Source: Actinomadura darangshiensis (GTDB lineage: Bacteria > Actinomycetota > Actinomycetes > Streptosporangiales > Streptosporangiaceae). From it: DNA of 64,000 nt. The notes beneath the pieces were generated by a model. It was given only the letters and a program-made list of their open reading frames with translations, was not told the origin of the DNA and searched no databases. How positions within the stretch are numbered: the stretch's first letter is position 1; each line of letters starts with the position of its first letter. The position numbers were made by a program, and so were the translations under genes. This document shows positions 52,838-61,467 of this stretch, piece by piece. The stretch lies in NCBI RefSeq assembly GCF_004349235.1, contig NZ_SMKY01000008.1, positions 1 to 64,000 of the forward strand, given 5' to 3'.

Positions 52838-53530
52838 CTAGATTCCGAGGTACTGGAGGAGTTCGTCTTCGCGGGCGCGGACCTCGTCGTTGTCCATGGA
52901 CTCGACGATCCGGCCCTCGGCGAGCAGGTGGTGGCGGTCGGCGACGGTCGCGGCGAAGTGCACGTTCTGCTCGATGAGCAGGACGGTGACCCCGGCCGCC
53001 TTGACCTCGCGCAGGATCTCCCCGATCTGCTGAACGATCAGCGGCGACAGCCCTTCGGTGGGCTCGTCGCACAGCAGCAGGCGGGCGCCGGTCCGCAGCA
53101 CGCGTGCCAGGGCGAGCATCTGCTGCTCACCGCCCGACAGCTTCGTCCCGGGGAAGCGGCGCCGCTCCTTGAGGCGCGGGAACGTCTCGTAGACCCGCTC
53201 CAGGGACCAAGGGTCAGGGCCCATGCCAGGCGGCAGGGTCAGGTTCTCTTCCACGGAGAGCGTGGCGAAGATGCCGCGGTCGTCCGGGACGTAACCCAGG
53301 CCGCGGCGGGCCCGCTTGTGGGGGTTCAGGGCGGAGATGTCCTCGTCCATGAAGCGGACCGTTCCGGACGTCCCGTGGTGGAGGCCCATGAGGCTGCGCA
53401 AGAGCGTGGTCTTGCCCGCGCCATTGCGCCCGACGAGAGTGACGATCTCGCCCTTGTCCACGTGCAGCGACACATCGCGCAGGGCTTGCGCCTCGCCGTA
53501 CCAGGCGGACAGTCCGTCAATGCGCAGCAT
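52838..53530 (-). CDS. livF: Liv-type ABC transporter ATPase (LivF family)
   Basis: A 230-residue ATPase with Walker A LVGRNGAGKTTLL, Q-loop region, ABC signature TKLSGGEQQMLALARVL, Walker B RLLLCDEPTEGLSPLIV, and the switch His in LLIEQNVHFA. The short length and GLGYVPDDRGIFATLSVEENL are typical of LivF. Overlaps the upstream livG by 14 bases. Powers uptake through LivHM. Confidence 0.94.
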   Translation of the reverse strand: MLRIDGLSAWYGEAQALRDVSLHVDKGEIVTLVGRNGAGKTTLLRSLMGLHHGTSGTVRFMDEDISALNPHKRARRGLGYVPDDRGIFATLSVEENLTLPPGMGPDPWSLERVYETFPRLKERRRFPGTKLSGGEQQMLALARVLRTGARLLLCDEPTEGLSPLIVQQIGEILREVKAAGVTVLLIEQNVHFAATVADRHHLLAEGRIVESMDNDEVRAREDELLQYLGI

Positions 53531-54305
53531 TGGAGTCTCCGAGGTAGGCGGTGACGACGCGGGGGTCGTGGCGGATCTCCGCGTACGGGCCCTCGACGAG
53601 GACCTGGCCGTGCTGCAGGACGGTCACCCGGTCGGCGAGGCTGGAGACGACGCTCATGTTGTGCTCGACCAGCACGACCGTCCGCCCTGCCCGGACCTTC
53701 TTGATGAGGTCGACGGTGCGGCCGACGTCCTCGACGCCCATGCCGGCGGTCGGCTCGTCCAGCAGCAGGACCTTCGGGTCGAGCGCCAGCGCCAGCGCCA
53801 GTTCGAGCGCGCGTTTGCGGCCGTAGGCCAGGGCGCCCGCCGGGACGTCGGCGTGCTCGCCGAGCCCGACCTGCCCGAGCAGCTCCGCGGCCCGTCCGGA
53901 ATAGCGCCCGAGCGCCTTGTCGGACCGCCAGAACCGCCAGCCCAGCCCGGTGCGCCCGGCCAGCGCCAGCTCCACGTGCTGCCGCGGCGTCAGCTCCGCG
54001 AACAGGCTCGTGATCTGGAACGACCGTGCGAGCCCGAGCTTCGCGATGCGCTCGGGCCGGCGCCCCGCCAGCTCGTGCTCGCCCAGCCGGACGCTGCCCG
54101 CCGTCGGCTTCAGGAACCCGGTGAGCAGGTTGAACAGCGTCGTCTTGCCCGCGCCGTTCGGGCCCACCAGCGCGTGGACGGAGCCCTCCGCGATGTCGAG
54201 GTCCACGCCGTCCACGGCCCGGAACCCGCGGAACTCCCGCACCAGGCCCCGTGCCTTCAGGACGGGCGCGTCGAGAACCGGGGCCTCCCGGACGGGGTCG
54301 CCCAT
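53517..54305 (-). CDS. livG: Liv-type ABC transporter ATPase (LivG family)
   Basis: A 262-residue ATPase: Walker A LVGPNGAGKTTLFNLLTGF, signature region LAYGRKRALELALALALDP (degenerate C-loop, as usual for LivG), Walker B VLLLDEPTAGMG, switch His in VLVEHNMSVV. First gene of the operon livG-livF-livK-livH-livM. It is transcribed divergently from the secreted esterase gene, so the 259-base gap upstream holds promoters of both. Confidence 0.94.
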   Translation of the reverse strand: MGDPVREAPVLDAPVLKARGLVREFRGFRAVDGVDLDIAEGSVHALVGPNGAGKTTLFNLLTGFLKPTAGSVRLGEHELAGRRPERIAKLGLARSFQITSLFAELTPRQHVELALAGRTGLGWRFWRSDKALGRYSGRAAELLGQVGLGEHADVPAGALAYGRKRALELALALALDPKVLLLDEPTAGMGVEDVGRTVDLIKKVRAGRTVVLVEHNMSVVSSLADRVTVLQHGQVLVEGPYAEIRHDPRVVTAYLGDSNAAH

Positions 54306-54564
54306 GCGCCCTCCTCCCTCGTCATCGGCCGCCCGGACCGCACCGGGCCGCCGTGACCGGGAACGCTAGGTCGCACCCGCTGACCGGACCATGTGAGCGA
54401 CCTCCACATTCGGATGTCCGGATACGGGTGTGAGCCACATCACGCGCAGGTCACGACCACGGGCACATGACGTGCTTCGCCGATATGTGGACGCGCCACG
54501 TGGTCGCGGTCACAAGGCGGGCTCACGATGGCGGGCACCTGACGTCCGTCCCCGAGGAGCCGGA

Positions 54565-55884
54565 ATGCCGATCGTCCGCACCGCCTTCACCGCCGGCGCG
54601 CTCACCGCCGCCCTCGCCGCCGCCCTCGCCGCGCCGGCGCACGCGCAGGGCAGCCCCGGTTGCGCGCCCCGGCCGGCCGTCCCGGGGGCGGAGAAGCAGG
54701 TGGCCGCCTGCCTGGACGATCTCACCACCGCGGGCACGGTCGGCTCGGGCCACACCGTCCCCGCCGACTTCGCCGGACTGCACGCCGCCGGAACGCGGAA
54801 CCCGTCCGGGGTCCCGGGCATCCAGCTGGACGGCTACTTCCCGGACACCTCCACGACCAACACCAACAACGGCTGGAACCACGACGCACAGTTCGTCATT
54901 CGCCTGCCCGAGCACTGGAACGGCGGCCTCGTCGTCGCCGGCTCACCCGGCAACCGGCGCCAGTACGCCAACGACTTCACCATCTCCGACTGGGCGCTCG
55001 CCAAGGGCTACGCCTACGCCGCGACGGACAAAGGCAACACCGGCACCGAGTTCTACAAGGACGGCCGCCGTCCGGGCGACGCCATCGTCGAATGGAACAA
55101 CCGCCTCACCCAGCTCACCCGCGCAGCCAAGAAGGTCGTCCGGAAACGGTACGGCCGCTCCCCCCGCCGCACCTACACCGCGGGCATCTCCAACGGCGGC
55201 TACCTCGTCCGCTGGCAACTGGAGAACCACCCGGAACTGTACGACGGAGGCATCGACGCGGAAGGCACCCTCTGGCGCGCCGACGGCCCCAACCTCTTCA
55301 CCTACCTGCCGCAGATCCTGCGCGCCTACCCGTCGTATGCCGCCACCGGCGACCCGTCCGCGCACAAGGCTCTCCTGAAAGCGGGACTGGCCCCCGGCTC
55401 GGAATTCCTCTGGCCATTCCACGACCAGGTCTACTGGGAACTCACCCAGCGCATCTACCGCGAAGAATTCGACCCCGCCTACACGGGAGAGGAGGCCGCC
55501 TACAACTACGCCGCCCGTCCGAGGAAGGTCCACCGCGCCGTAGCCCGCGTCGCCCTCACCGGCCGGATCCGCAAACCCCTGATCACCCTTCAGGGCACCT
55601 ACGACACGCTCCTGCCGATCAGCACCGACTCCGACGTCTACGCGAAACTCGTCCGCGCCAAGGGAAAGGCGCCGTACCGCTACTACCGCCTGGAAGCCGC
55701 CAACCATGTGGACGGCCTCTACGACACCTACCCCGACCGCCTGCGCCCGCTGCTCCCCTGCATGCGCACGGCCTTCTCCGCCCTGGAGTCCTGGACGCAG
55801 GACGGCACACCCCCACCAGAGAGCACCACACTCCCCCGCCCCGCATCCGGCGACACCGTGAACACCTGCTCCCTCACCTCTTGA
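54565..55884 (+). CDS. Secreted alpha/beta hydrolase, tannase or 3HB-oligomer-hydrolase-like
   Basis: A 439-residue exported esterase. A Sec signal peptide covers about residues 1-28 (AAPAHAQG cleavage). The nucleophile elbow is YTAGISNGGYLVRW (Ser in GISNG), the acid the Asp in LQGTYDTLLPIS, and the base the His in AANHVDGLYDTYP. Cys residues at both ends (SPGCAP, LLPCMRT, VNTCSLTS) suggest disulfides. The type resembles tannase/feruloyl esterases and 3-hydroxybutyrate oligomer hydrolases. Beside a PHB depolymerase and a Liv-type transporter, an oligomer hydrolase role is attractive but unproven. ATG 54565 follows GAGGAGCCGGA. Confidence 0.82.
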   Translation: MPIVRTAFTAGALTAALAAALAAPAHAQGSPGCAPRPAVPGAEKQVAACLDDLTTAGTVGSGHTVPADFAGLHAAGTRNPSGVPGIQLDGYFPDTSTTNTNNGWNHDAQFVIRLPEHWNGGLVVAGSPGNRRQYANDFTISDWALAKGYAYAATDKGNTGTEFYKDGRRPGDAIVEWNNRLTQLTRAAKKVVRKRYGRSPRRTYTAGISNGGYLVRWQLENHPELYDGGIDAEGTLWRADGPNLFTYLPQILRAYPSYAATGDPSAHKALLKAGLAPGSEFLWPFHDQVYWELTQRIYREEFDPAYTGEEAAYNYAARPRKVHRAVARVALTGRIRKPLITLQGTYDTLLPISTDSDVYAKLVRAKGKAPYRYYRLEAANHVDGLYDTYPDRLRPLLPCMRTAFSALESWTQDGTPPPESTTLPRPASGDTVNTCSLTS

Positions 55885-56128
55885 ACAGCCTGAAGACCAG
55901 GTAGGTGAAACCGAGGATGATGTCGACGGCCACCCACAGCGCGATGATCAGGCCGACTCCGATGGTGGAGCCGACCTGGCAGGCAGAGTCCCCGTTGCAA
56001 TCGTTCACACCGGCGATGATCCAGATCAGGAACCCGATCTGGACGGCCAGGAAGACCCACGGGAAGACGCGGTGCCTGTGTTTCGCCGGCGGCGCCCCTG
56101 CCTCCGGCATTGCCTTGGCCTTGCTCAT
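55874..56128 (-). CDS. Small two-helix membrane protein
   Basis: An 84-residue protein with a basic N-terminus (KHRHR) and two transmembrane helices: FPWVFLAVQIGFLIWIIAGV and IGVGLIIALWVAVDIILGFTYLVFRLF. These are linked by a loop with two cysteines (NDCNGDSACQ) that could form a disulfide outside. I recognise this kind of protein as common in actinomycetes, without known function. Its 3' end overlaps the esterase gene by 11 bases. The ATG at 56128 has GGAAGGAGAGG upstream. Confidence 0.75.
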   Translation of the reverse strand: MSKAKAMPEAGAPPAKHRHRVFPWVFLAVQIGFLIWIIAGVNDCNGDSACQVGSTIGVGLIIALWVAVDIILGFTYLVFRLFKR

Positions 56129-56265
56129 TGCTCCTCTCCTTCCACTGGAACCGCCGGTTTCCCAGAAAGACGCAGAAAACCGGCAAAAGGGCAGCTAGGC
56201 ACGGGCAACAGGACGACAAAACTCCATGATCGTTTGGTCGAATCGACCGAGGAGGTCCCCCCGTC

Positions 56266-57270
56266 ATGAAAGCCACCCCGCTTCTTGCGGCCGCCGCACT
56301 CGCCCTTGCGGCGGTCGCCGCCTCCCCAGCGTCCGCGGCAGCCGCCGGGACGCTTCCCAGCCACACGATCAGCGCCTCGTTCGTCAGCGGAGTCTCGTCC
56401 GGCGGATACATGGCCGACCAGCTCCACATCGCCTACTCCGGGACGTTCAAAGGCGCCGGAATCTTCAGCGCCGGGCCGTACCACTGCGCGCGGGGCAACG
56501 TGACGACCGCGCAACTCGCGTGCATGAACGACCTCTACGACGACAATCCCGCCGAGCTGGAGCAGACGGCGCGCGACCGGGCATCGCAGGGGCAGGTCGA
56601 TCCCGTGAGCGATCTTTCCGGCCATCCGGTGTGGATCTACCACGGGACGAACGACTCCACGGTGAAGCAGTCGGTGAACGACGATCTCGCCGGGTTCTAC
56701 CGGGATTTCGGCGCCAACGTCTCCTACAACAAGACCTCGCCTGCCGGGCACGCGTGGGTGAGCCCCATCGGCCCCAATCCGTGCTCGGCCACGTACACGC
56801 CTTACATCAACAACTGCGATGACGATCCGGAGCGCGCGATGCTCGGGCATCTGCTCGGCTCGGTGGCGTCGCCTGCATCCTCCCCCGGCGGGACGGTCAC
56901 GGAGTTCGACCAGAACGCCTATGCGCCGGGCGGGAGCGCGTCGTCCATCAGCATGGACGCGACCGGCTTCTACTACGTCCCGGCGGGCTGCGCAGCGGCG
57001 TCATGCCGGCTGATGGTCGCGCTCCACGGCTGCCAGCAGGGCCGCAGCGTCGTCGGGACGGCGTTCGCGACGAAGACGTACCTCAACGAGTACGCCGACA
57101 CCAACAACATGATCGTCCTGTACCCGCAGGCGACCGCGTCCAGCTGGACGGGCGGCAACCCGCAGGGCTGCTGGAACTGGTGGGGGTACGGCGGCGACAC
57201 CGCCTACGACATGAAGGGCGGCAAGCAGATCGAGACCATCATGCGCATGGTGCACGCCCTCGGCGGCTAG
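56266..57270 (+). CDS. Secreted short-chain-length PHA depolymerase, type 2 catalytic domain
   Basis: A 334-residue exported enzyme that would hydrolyse poly(3-hydroxybutyrate) outside the cell. Signal peptide about residues 1-26 (ASPASAAAAG). The type 2 catalytic domain begins SFVSGVSSGGYMADQLHIAYSGTFKGAGIFSAGPYHCARG (in order), giving the nucleophile Ser in GVSSGG. The acid is the Asp in IYHGTNDSTVK and the base the His in PAGHAWVSP. Paired cysteines occur (CARG, ACMND, NPCS, NNCD). A C-terminal segment with ALHGCQQGRSVV and QGCWNWWG belongs to the same family. No separate substrate-binding domain follows. GAGGAGGTCC precedes ATG 56266. Confidence 0.87.
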   Translation: MKATPLLAAAALALAAVAASPASAAAAGTLPSHTISASFVSGVSSGGYMADQLHIAYSGTFKGAGIFSAGPYHCARGNVTTAQLACMNDLYDDNPAELEQTARDRASQGQVDPVSDLSGHPVWIYHGTNDSTVKQSVNDDLAGFYRDFGANVSYNKTSPAGHAWVSPIGPNPCSATYTPYINNCDDDPERAMLGHLLGSVASPASSPGGTVTEFDQNAYAPGGSASSISMDATGFYYVPAGCAAASCRLMVALHGCQQGRSVVGTAFATKTYLNEYADTNNMIVLYPQATASSWTGGNPQGCWNWWGYGGDTAYDMKGGKQIETIMRMVHALGG

Positions 57271-57338
57271 CCGCCCCACACGTCGAGTTCGCCGCGTTTC
57301 ACCCGGGCCAGGAACGCGGCGAACTCGGCGGCGGTTTT
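57267..57338 (-). pseudogene. Possible DUF397 C-terminal remnant
   Basis: In a frame different from the PHP gene, 23 codons read KTAAEFAAFLARVKRGELD then VWGG and stop. This closely resembles the C-terminus of DUF397 proteins (EF-x2-F-x4-KRGE-D). The upstream part of a DUF397 gene is absent. It may be a relic fused to the end of the PHP gene, or chance. Confidence 0.25.
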
Positions 57339-58357
57339 GCGCGGGTCCAGGTTAGGAGGGCGTCGGGTGGGAGGGTGTTGACGATCTGGGACGCGGGGAC
57401 GGCGCAGCGGGCGGCGCGCTCGCAGCCGAAGGGCTGCCAGTCGAGCTGACCGGGCGCGTGCGCGTCGGAGTCGATGGCGAAGCGGCAGCCCGCCTCGACC
57501 GCGAGCCGCAGCAGGCGTTTCGGCGGGTCGAGGCGCTCCGGGCGCGAGTTGATCTCGACCGCGACGTCGTAGGCGGCGCAGGCGTCGAAGACGAGGGCGG
57601 CGTCGAACTCCGACTCGGGGCGCAGGCCGCCGCGTTTCCCGCCCGCTTTGACGATCCGCCCGGTGCAGTGCCCGAGGATGTTCACCCGGGGGTTCGCGAT
57701 CGCGGCGACCATGCGCTTCGTCATGGCGACGCGGTCCATGCGGAGCTTGGAGTGGACGCTGGCGACGACGACGTCGAGGCGTTCGAGCAGGTCGGGGTCC
57801 TGGTCGAGGGCACCGTCCTCCAGGATGTCGACCTCGATGCCGGTGAGGATGCGGAAGGGCGCGAGGCCGGCGTTCAATTCGGCGACGACGTCGAGCTGGC
57901 GGCGCAGCCGGTCGGCCGACAGGCCGTTGGCGACCTTCAGGCGCGGCGAATGGTCGGTCAGCGCCAGGTACTCGTGGCCGAGCGAGCGGGCGGTCTCGGC
58001 CATCTCCAGGATCGGGGAGCCGCCGTCCGACCAGTCGCTGTGGGTGTGCAGGTCGCCCTTCAGGGCGGAGCGGAGCGCGGCCGTCGTCTCGTCCAGCGGC
58101 TCACCCTCGGTGGCCTCCAGCCGCCGCAGGTAGACGGGCGTCTCGCCGCGCAGCGCCTCCTCGATCACCAGGGCGGTGACCTTGCCGATGCCGGGCAGCG
58201 CGGTCAGCGTCCCGTCGCGGGCGCGACCGGCCAGCTCGCCCGGGGACGTCTTCTCGGCGAGGTCGGCGGCGGTGCGGAACGCCCGCACGCGGTAGGTCGG
58301 CTCGCGGGCGCGCTCCAGCAGGAACGCGATGCGGCGCAGGGCTTCGACGGGCTCCAC
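57299..58357 (-). CDS. PHP-domain and helix-hairpin-helix protein (DNA polymerase X-like)
   Basis: A 352-residue protein. Residues about 1-95 resemble the N-terminal helix-hairpin-helix region of X-family polymerases (EALRRIAFLLERAREPTYRVRAFRTAADL and LPGIGKVTALVIEEAL). Residues about 100-330 form a PHP metal-dependent phosphoesterase domain: LHTHSDWSDGGSPILEMAETARSLGHEYLALTDHS, then VASVHSKLR, LGHCTGR and AIDSDAHAPGQLDW. All metal-binding His/Asp residues are present. The polymerase palm domain is missing. Probably involved in DNA repair or nucleic-acid phosphoester hydrolysis. I prefer GTG 58357 (N-terminus MEPVEALRR); ATG 58399 is an alternative. Confidence 0.82.
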   Translation of the reverse strand: MEPVEALRRIAFLLERAREPTYRVRAFRTAADLAEKTSPGELAGRARDGTLTALPGIGKVTALVIEEALRGETPVYLRRLEATEGEPLDETTAALRSALKGDLHTHSDWSDGGSPILEMAETARSLGHEYLALTDHSPRLKVANGLSADRLRRQLDVVAELNAGLAPFRILTGIEVDILEDGALDQDPDLLERLDVVVASVHSKLRMDRVAMTKRMVAAIANPRVNILGHCTGRIVKAGGKRGGLRPESEFDAALVFDACAAYDVAVEINSRPERLDPPKRLLRLAVEAGCRFAIDSDAHAPGQLDWQPFGCERAARCAVPASQIVNTLPPDALLTWTRAKPPPSSPRSWPG

Positions 58358-58441
58358 GCCTCGCACCGTACCCAGGTATGACCCGATGCGTCCCACCATG
58401 GTGGCATCCGGGGTGGGCCGCGCTTCTCTAGGCTGGAGCCC

Positions 58442-59722
58442 ATGGCCGGGGAGAACCTCACGTTGCGGCGGGTCCTGTGGGACGTGCTGGTGGCCACCGC
58501 CGTGACCGGCAAGGCGGACCCGGCCCCGCTGAACCGGCCCTGGCCGCTGCTGCTCCGCTGGACGCGGTACATCGGCGTCGGGCGGATCCCCTACGGCATC
58601 GTGACGAACCTGTTCGGGCTGGCCGTCACCGTCGGGCTCATCGCCGGGTCGTACTCGCTGCTCATGACGGAGGCCGCCAAGCGCCCGCAGCACATCGAAG
58701 GGTCCACCCCCGCGCTGCTCATCGCGATCGCGGTGACCGCGCCGCTGGCGCTGCGGGACCGGCATCCGCTCGGCGCGTGACGGCTGAGCTTCGTCGCGAT
58801 GGCGCTGGTCAACGTCGACGGCTGGCTGACCGTCCCGTACGTCCCGGCGGGCTCGGTCACGGCGATCGTGTGCGTGTTCACGGTCGCGGTGCGCTGCTCC
58901 CGCGACATCACGCTCGGCGTCGGGATCATCTCGATCGCCGGGGTGTGGATCAAGGACCCGGAGACGGGGGCCGGCGCGTCGGTGCTGCTCCTGCTGCCAC
59001 TGACCGTCGGCTACGCGATCCGCGTCCGGCAGACGTCGCGGCGCGAGCTGGCCGAGCAGGAGAGGCGGCACCTGGACGCCGAGGCCGTGCTGACCGAGCG
59101 GCAGCGGATCGCGCGGGAGCTGCACGACGTCGTCGCGCACCACATGTCGATGATCGCGATCCAGTCGGAGGCGGCGCCGTACAAGGCCGAGGGCGTCCCG
59201 GACGAGACGCGGCAGGACCTCGCCGAGATCCGCTCGACCGCACTGGACGCGCTGACCGAGATGCGCCGCATCCTCGGCGTCCTGCGCGCGGAGGACGGGG
59301 CCGAGATCGCCCCGCAGCCCAGCCTGGAGCGCCTGGACGAGCTGATCGGCAACGCCCGCGCCGCGGGCCTGGACGTCGATGCGCGGACGAGCGGCGACCT
59401 CGCCGGCCTTCCGCCGGGTGTGGGCCTCACCGCGTATCGGATCCTGCAGGAGGCGCTGAGCAACGCCATGCGGCACGCGCCCGGGTCGCGCGTCGGGGTC
59501 GAAGTGTCCCTCGATGACGGCATAGTGTGGCTCGGCGTCGTCAACGGCCCGCCCCGCGACGGCCGGGCCGCCGACGCGCCGCTTCCCAGCGGCGGCCACG
59601 GGCTGCTCGGGATGCGCGAGCGGGCCGCCGCGCTGGACGGCGAGCTGACCGCCCGCCCCACCCCCGAGGGAGGATTCGCCGTGACCGCCACGCTGCCGGT
59701 GAAGGCGCGGGACGTGACGTGA
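58442..59722 (+). pseudogene. NarL-family sensor histidine kinase interrupted by an in-frame TGA
   Basis: The frame opening at ATG 58442 encodes four membrane segments, stops at TGA 58778-58780, and continues in the same frame to TGA 59720-59722. The second part, with possible restart ATG 58799, supplies further membrane segments and the kinase core: ERQRIARELHDVVAHHMSMIAIQSEAA (His of HisKA_3), YRILQEALSNAMRHAPGSR (N box) and GHGLLGMRERAAALDGEL (G2). The context LRDRHPLGA-stop-RLSFVAM strongly suggests a Trp codon (TGG) in relatives. It may be a mutation, a sequencing error or a readthrough. The downstream response regulator gene overlaps its end by four bases and is intact. Confidence 0.8.
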
Positions 59723-60384
59723 CCATCCGGGTCGTGATCGTCGACGACCAGGGCATGGTGCGCACGGGGTTCGGTGTGCTGCTGAACGCCCAGCCCGACA
59801 TCGAGGTCACCGGCGAGGCCGTGAACGGCGAGGAGGGCCTGCGGCGCATCGCGGAGCTGCAGCCGGACGTGGTGCTGATGGACGTCCGGATGCCGGTCAT
59901 GGACGGTCTGGAGGCGACCCGCCGGCTCCTCGCCGACCCCGTGGACGGCGCCCCGAAGATCCTCATGCTGACGACGTTCGACCTGGACGACTACGTCTAC
60001 GAGGCGCTGCGGGCCGGGGCCAGCGGGTTCCTGCTGAAGGACGCCTCGGCGACGGAGCTGGCGGACGCGGTGCGGGTCGTGGCGGCGGGCGACGCGCTGC
60101 TGTCCCCGTCGATCACCCGGCGGCTCATCTCCGAGTTCTCCCGGCTGGGCGGGCCGCGGGCACCGTCCCGCAAGCGGCTCGAGGAGCTGACGGAGCGCGA
60201 GACGGAGGTCTTGACGCTGGTGGCGCGGGGCCTGTCCAACGGCGAGATCGCCGGGCGGCTCGTCGTCGCGGAGCAGACCGTCAAGACGCACTTCGGGCGG
60301 ATCCTGATGAAGCTCGGGCTCCGCGACCGCCCGCAGGCGATCGTCTACGCCTACGAGGTCGGGCTGGTCCGCCCCGGCGACTGA
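59719..60384 (+). CDS. NarL/LuxR-type response regulator
   Basis: A 221-residue regulator. Receiver: acidic pocket VVIVDDQ, phospho-acceptor Asp in DVVLMDVRMPVMDGLEA, Thr in LMLTTFD and Lys in GFLLKDA. C-terminal LuxR HTH: LTERETEVLTLVARGLSNGEIAGRLVVAEQTVKTHFGRILMKLGLRDR in order. GTG 59719 overlaps the kinase stop (GTGA), so it is translated in a coupled way from the split kinase gene. Without a functional kinase it may be an orphan, or be phosphorylated by another kinase. Confidence 0.93.
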   Translation: MTIRVVIVDDQGMVRTGFGVLLNAQPDIEVTGEAVNGEEGLRRIAELQPDVVLMDVRMPVMDGLEATRRLLADPVDGAPKILMLTTFDLDDYVYEALRAGASGFLLKDASATELADAVRVVAAGDALLSPSITRRLISEFSRLGGPRAPSRKRLEELTERETEVLTLVARGLSNGEIAGRLVVAEQTVKTHFGRILMKLGLRDRPQAIVYAYEVGLVRPGD

Positions 60385-60385
60385 T

Positions 60386-60413
60386 ACCGGGGTCGCATCC
60401 GTCCCACCCCGGT
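60386..60413 (+). terminator. Weak hairpin after the response regulator gene
   Basis: ACCGGGGT / ACCCCGGT (8-bp stem) with a 12-base loop starts two bases past the stop codon. A modest terminator candidate. Confidence 0.4.
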
Positions 60414-60516
60414 CGCACGCCGCAAGACCACACCGCCGGTTGATCTCCGCTACGGCGCCCGGTTCCTACCTTTCTGATCAGTGCTGAAACGCAGCTGACC
60501 AGGAAGGACGTCCCGG

Positions 60517-61467
60517 ATGCCCAGTGTCCGCAAGGCCGCCGCCGCCGTCTCGGTGCTGGCGGCGGCCGGCTCGACGACCGCCGCCGCGGGACATGCCGAG
60601 GTGTACGCGCCTCCGGCGCCGGCGCCCGCCCTGTCGGCGACGGCCCTCGATGCCCGCTACCGGGCCGCCGGCGGGGACATCGCGCGTGCGCTGGCGACGG
60701 CGAAGCGCGTCCGCGACGAGGGGCGGACCCGGGCGCTGTCGGACTTCCTGGCGCCGGGCAGGCGGTTCCTGTCGTTCGACCCGCGGGGCAGCGGACGCGC
60801 CGTCGAGGTCATCGGCGACCTGGAGCACGCCGACCGGATCGCGGTCGTCGTGCCCGGCGCGGACAACTCGCTGAGCAACTACGACTCGCCCAAGTTCGTC
60901 GGCGGCGGCAGCCGCTCCCTGTACCGGCAGGCCCTCGCCACCGCGCCCGGGAAGCGGGTGGCCGTGGTCGCCTGGCTCGGCTACGACTCGCCCTCGACGC
61001 GGAGCCTCGCCGTCCTGACGGGCGGGCGCGCGGACGACGGCGCACGCGGCCTCCGGCGGTTCCTCACCGGCGCGCACCGCGTCAACGGGCACGCCCGGTT
61101 CGCCCTGCTGTGCCACAGCTACGGATCGGTCGTCTGCGGGAAGGCGGCCCCGCATCTCGCGCATCTGCCGGTGGACGAGATCGCCATGTTCGGCAGCCCC
61201 GGCGCCGGTGTGGACCACGCGTCCGGTCTCGGGACGTCCGCACGCGTCTGGGCGGGACGGGCCAAGGGCGACTGGATGCGGTACGTGCCGAACGTCCGCT
61301 TCGCCGGGCTGGGGTTCGGCGCGGACCCCGTGTCGTCCGGCTTCGGCGCCCTGCGCTTCGACGCCGGGACGGGCCCGCACAGCGGCTACCTCAAGCCCGG
61401 CTCCCTCGCCCTCCGCAACCTCGCCCTGATCGCCCTCGGCCGCGACGCGGAGGTCACCCATGCCTGA
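60517..61467 (+). CDS. Secreted DUF1023 alpha/beta hydrolase
   Basis: A 316-residue protein with a signal peptide (residues about 1-28) and a DUF1023 alpha/beta hydrolase fold. Features: RFLSFDPRGSGRAVEVIGDLEHADRIAVVVPGADNSLSNYD, the nucleophile elbow FALLCHSYGSVVCGK (Ser in CHSYGS), EIAMFGSPGAGVD, and the base His in TGPHSGYLKPGS. The substrate is unknown, perhaps a cell-envelope ester. It overlaps the following acyltransferase gene by eight bases and has a paralogue two genes on, so three genes form a cluster. Confidence 0.87.
   Translation: MPSVRKAAAAVSVLAAAGSTTAAAGHAEVYAPPAPAPALSATALDARYRAAGGDIARALATAKRVRDEGRTRALSDFLAPGRRFLSFDPRGSGRAVEVIGDLEHADRIAVVVPGADNSLSNYDSPKFVGGGSRSLYRQALATAPGKRVAVVAWLGYDSPSTRSLAVLTGGRADDGARGLRRFLTGAHRVNGHARFALLCHSYGSVVCGKAAPHLAHLPVDEIAMFGSPGAGVDHASGLGTSARVWAGRAKGDWMRYVPNVRFAGLGFGADPVSSGFGALRFDAGTGPHSGYLKPGSLALRNLALIALGRDAEVTHA

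Noticed and set aside
58400-59599. Upstream extension of the PHP gene frame across the split kinase
   Set aside because: The extension is rich in Arg, Asp and Val without a domain and lies opposite a clear histidine kinase. The PHP homology begins near 58357.
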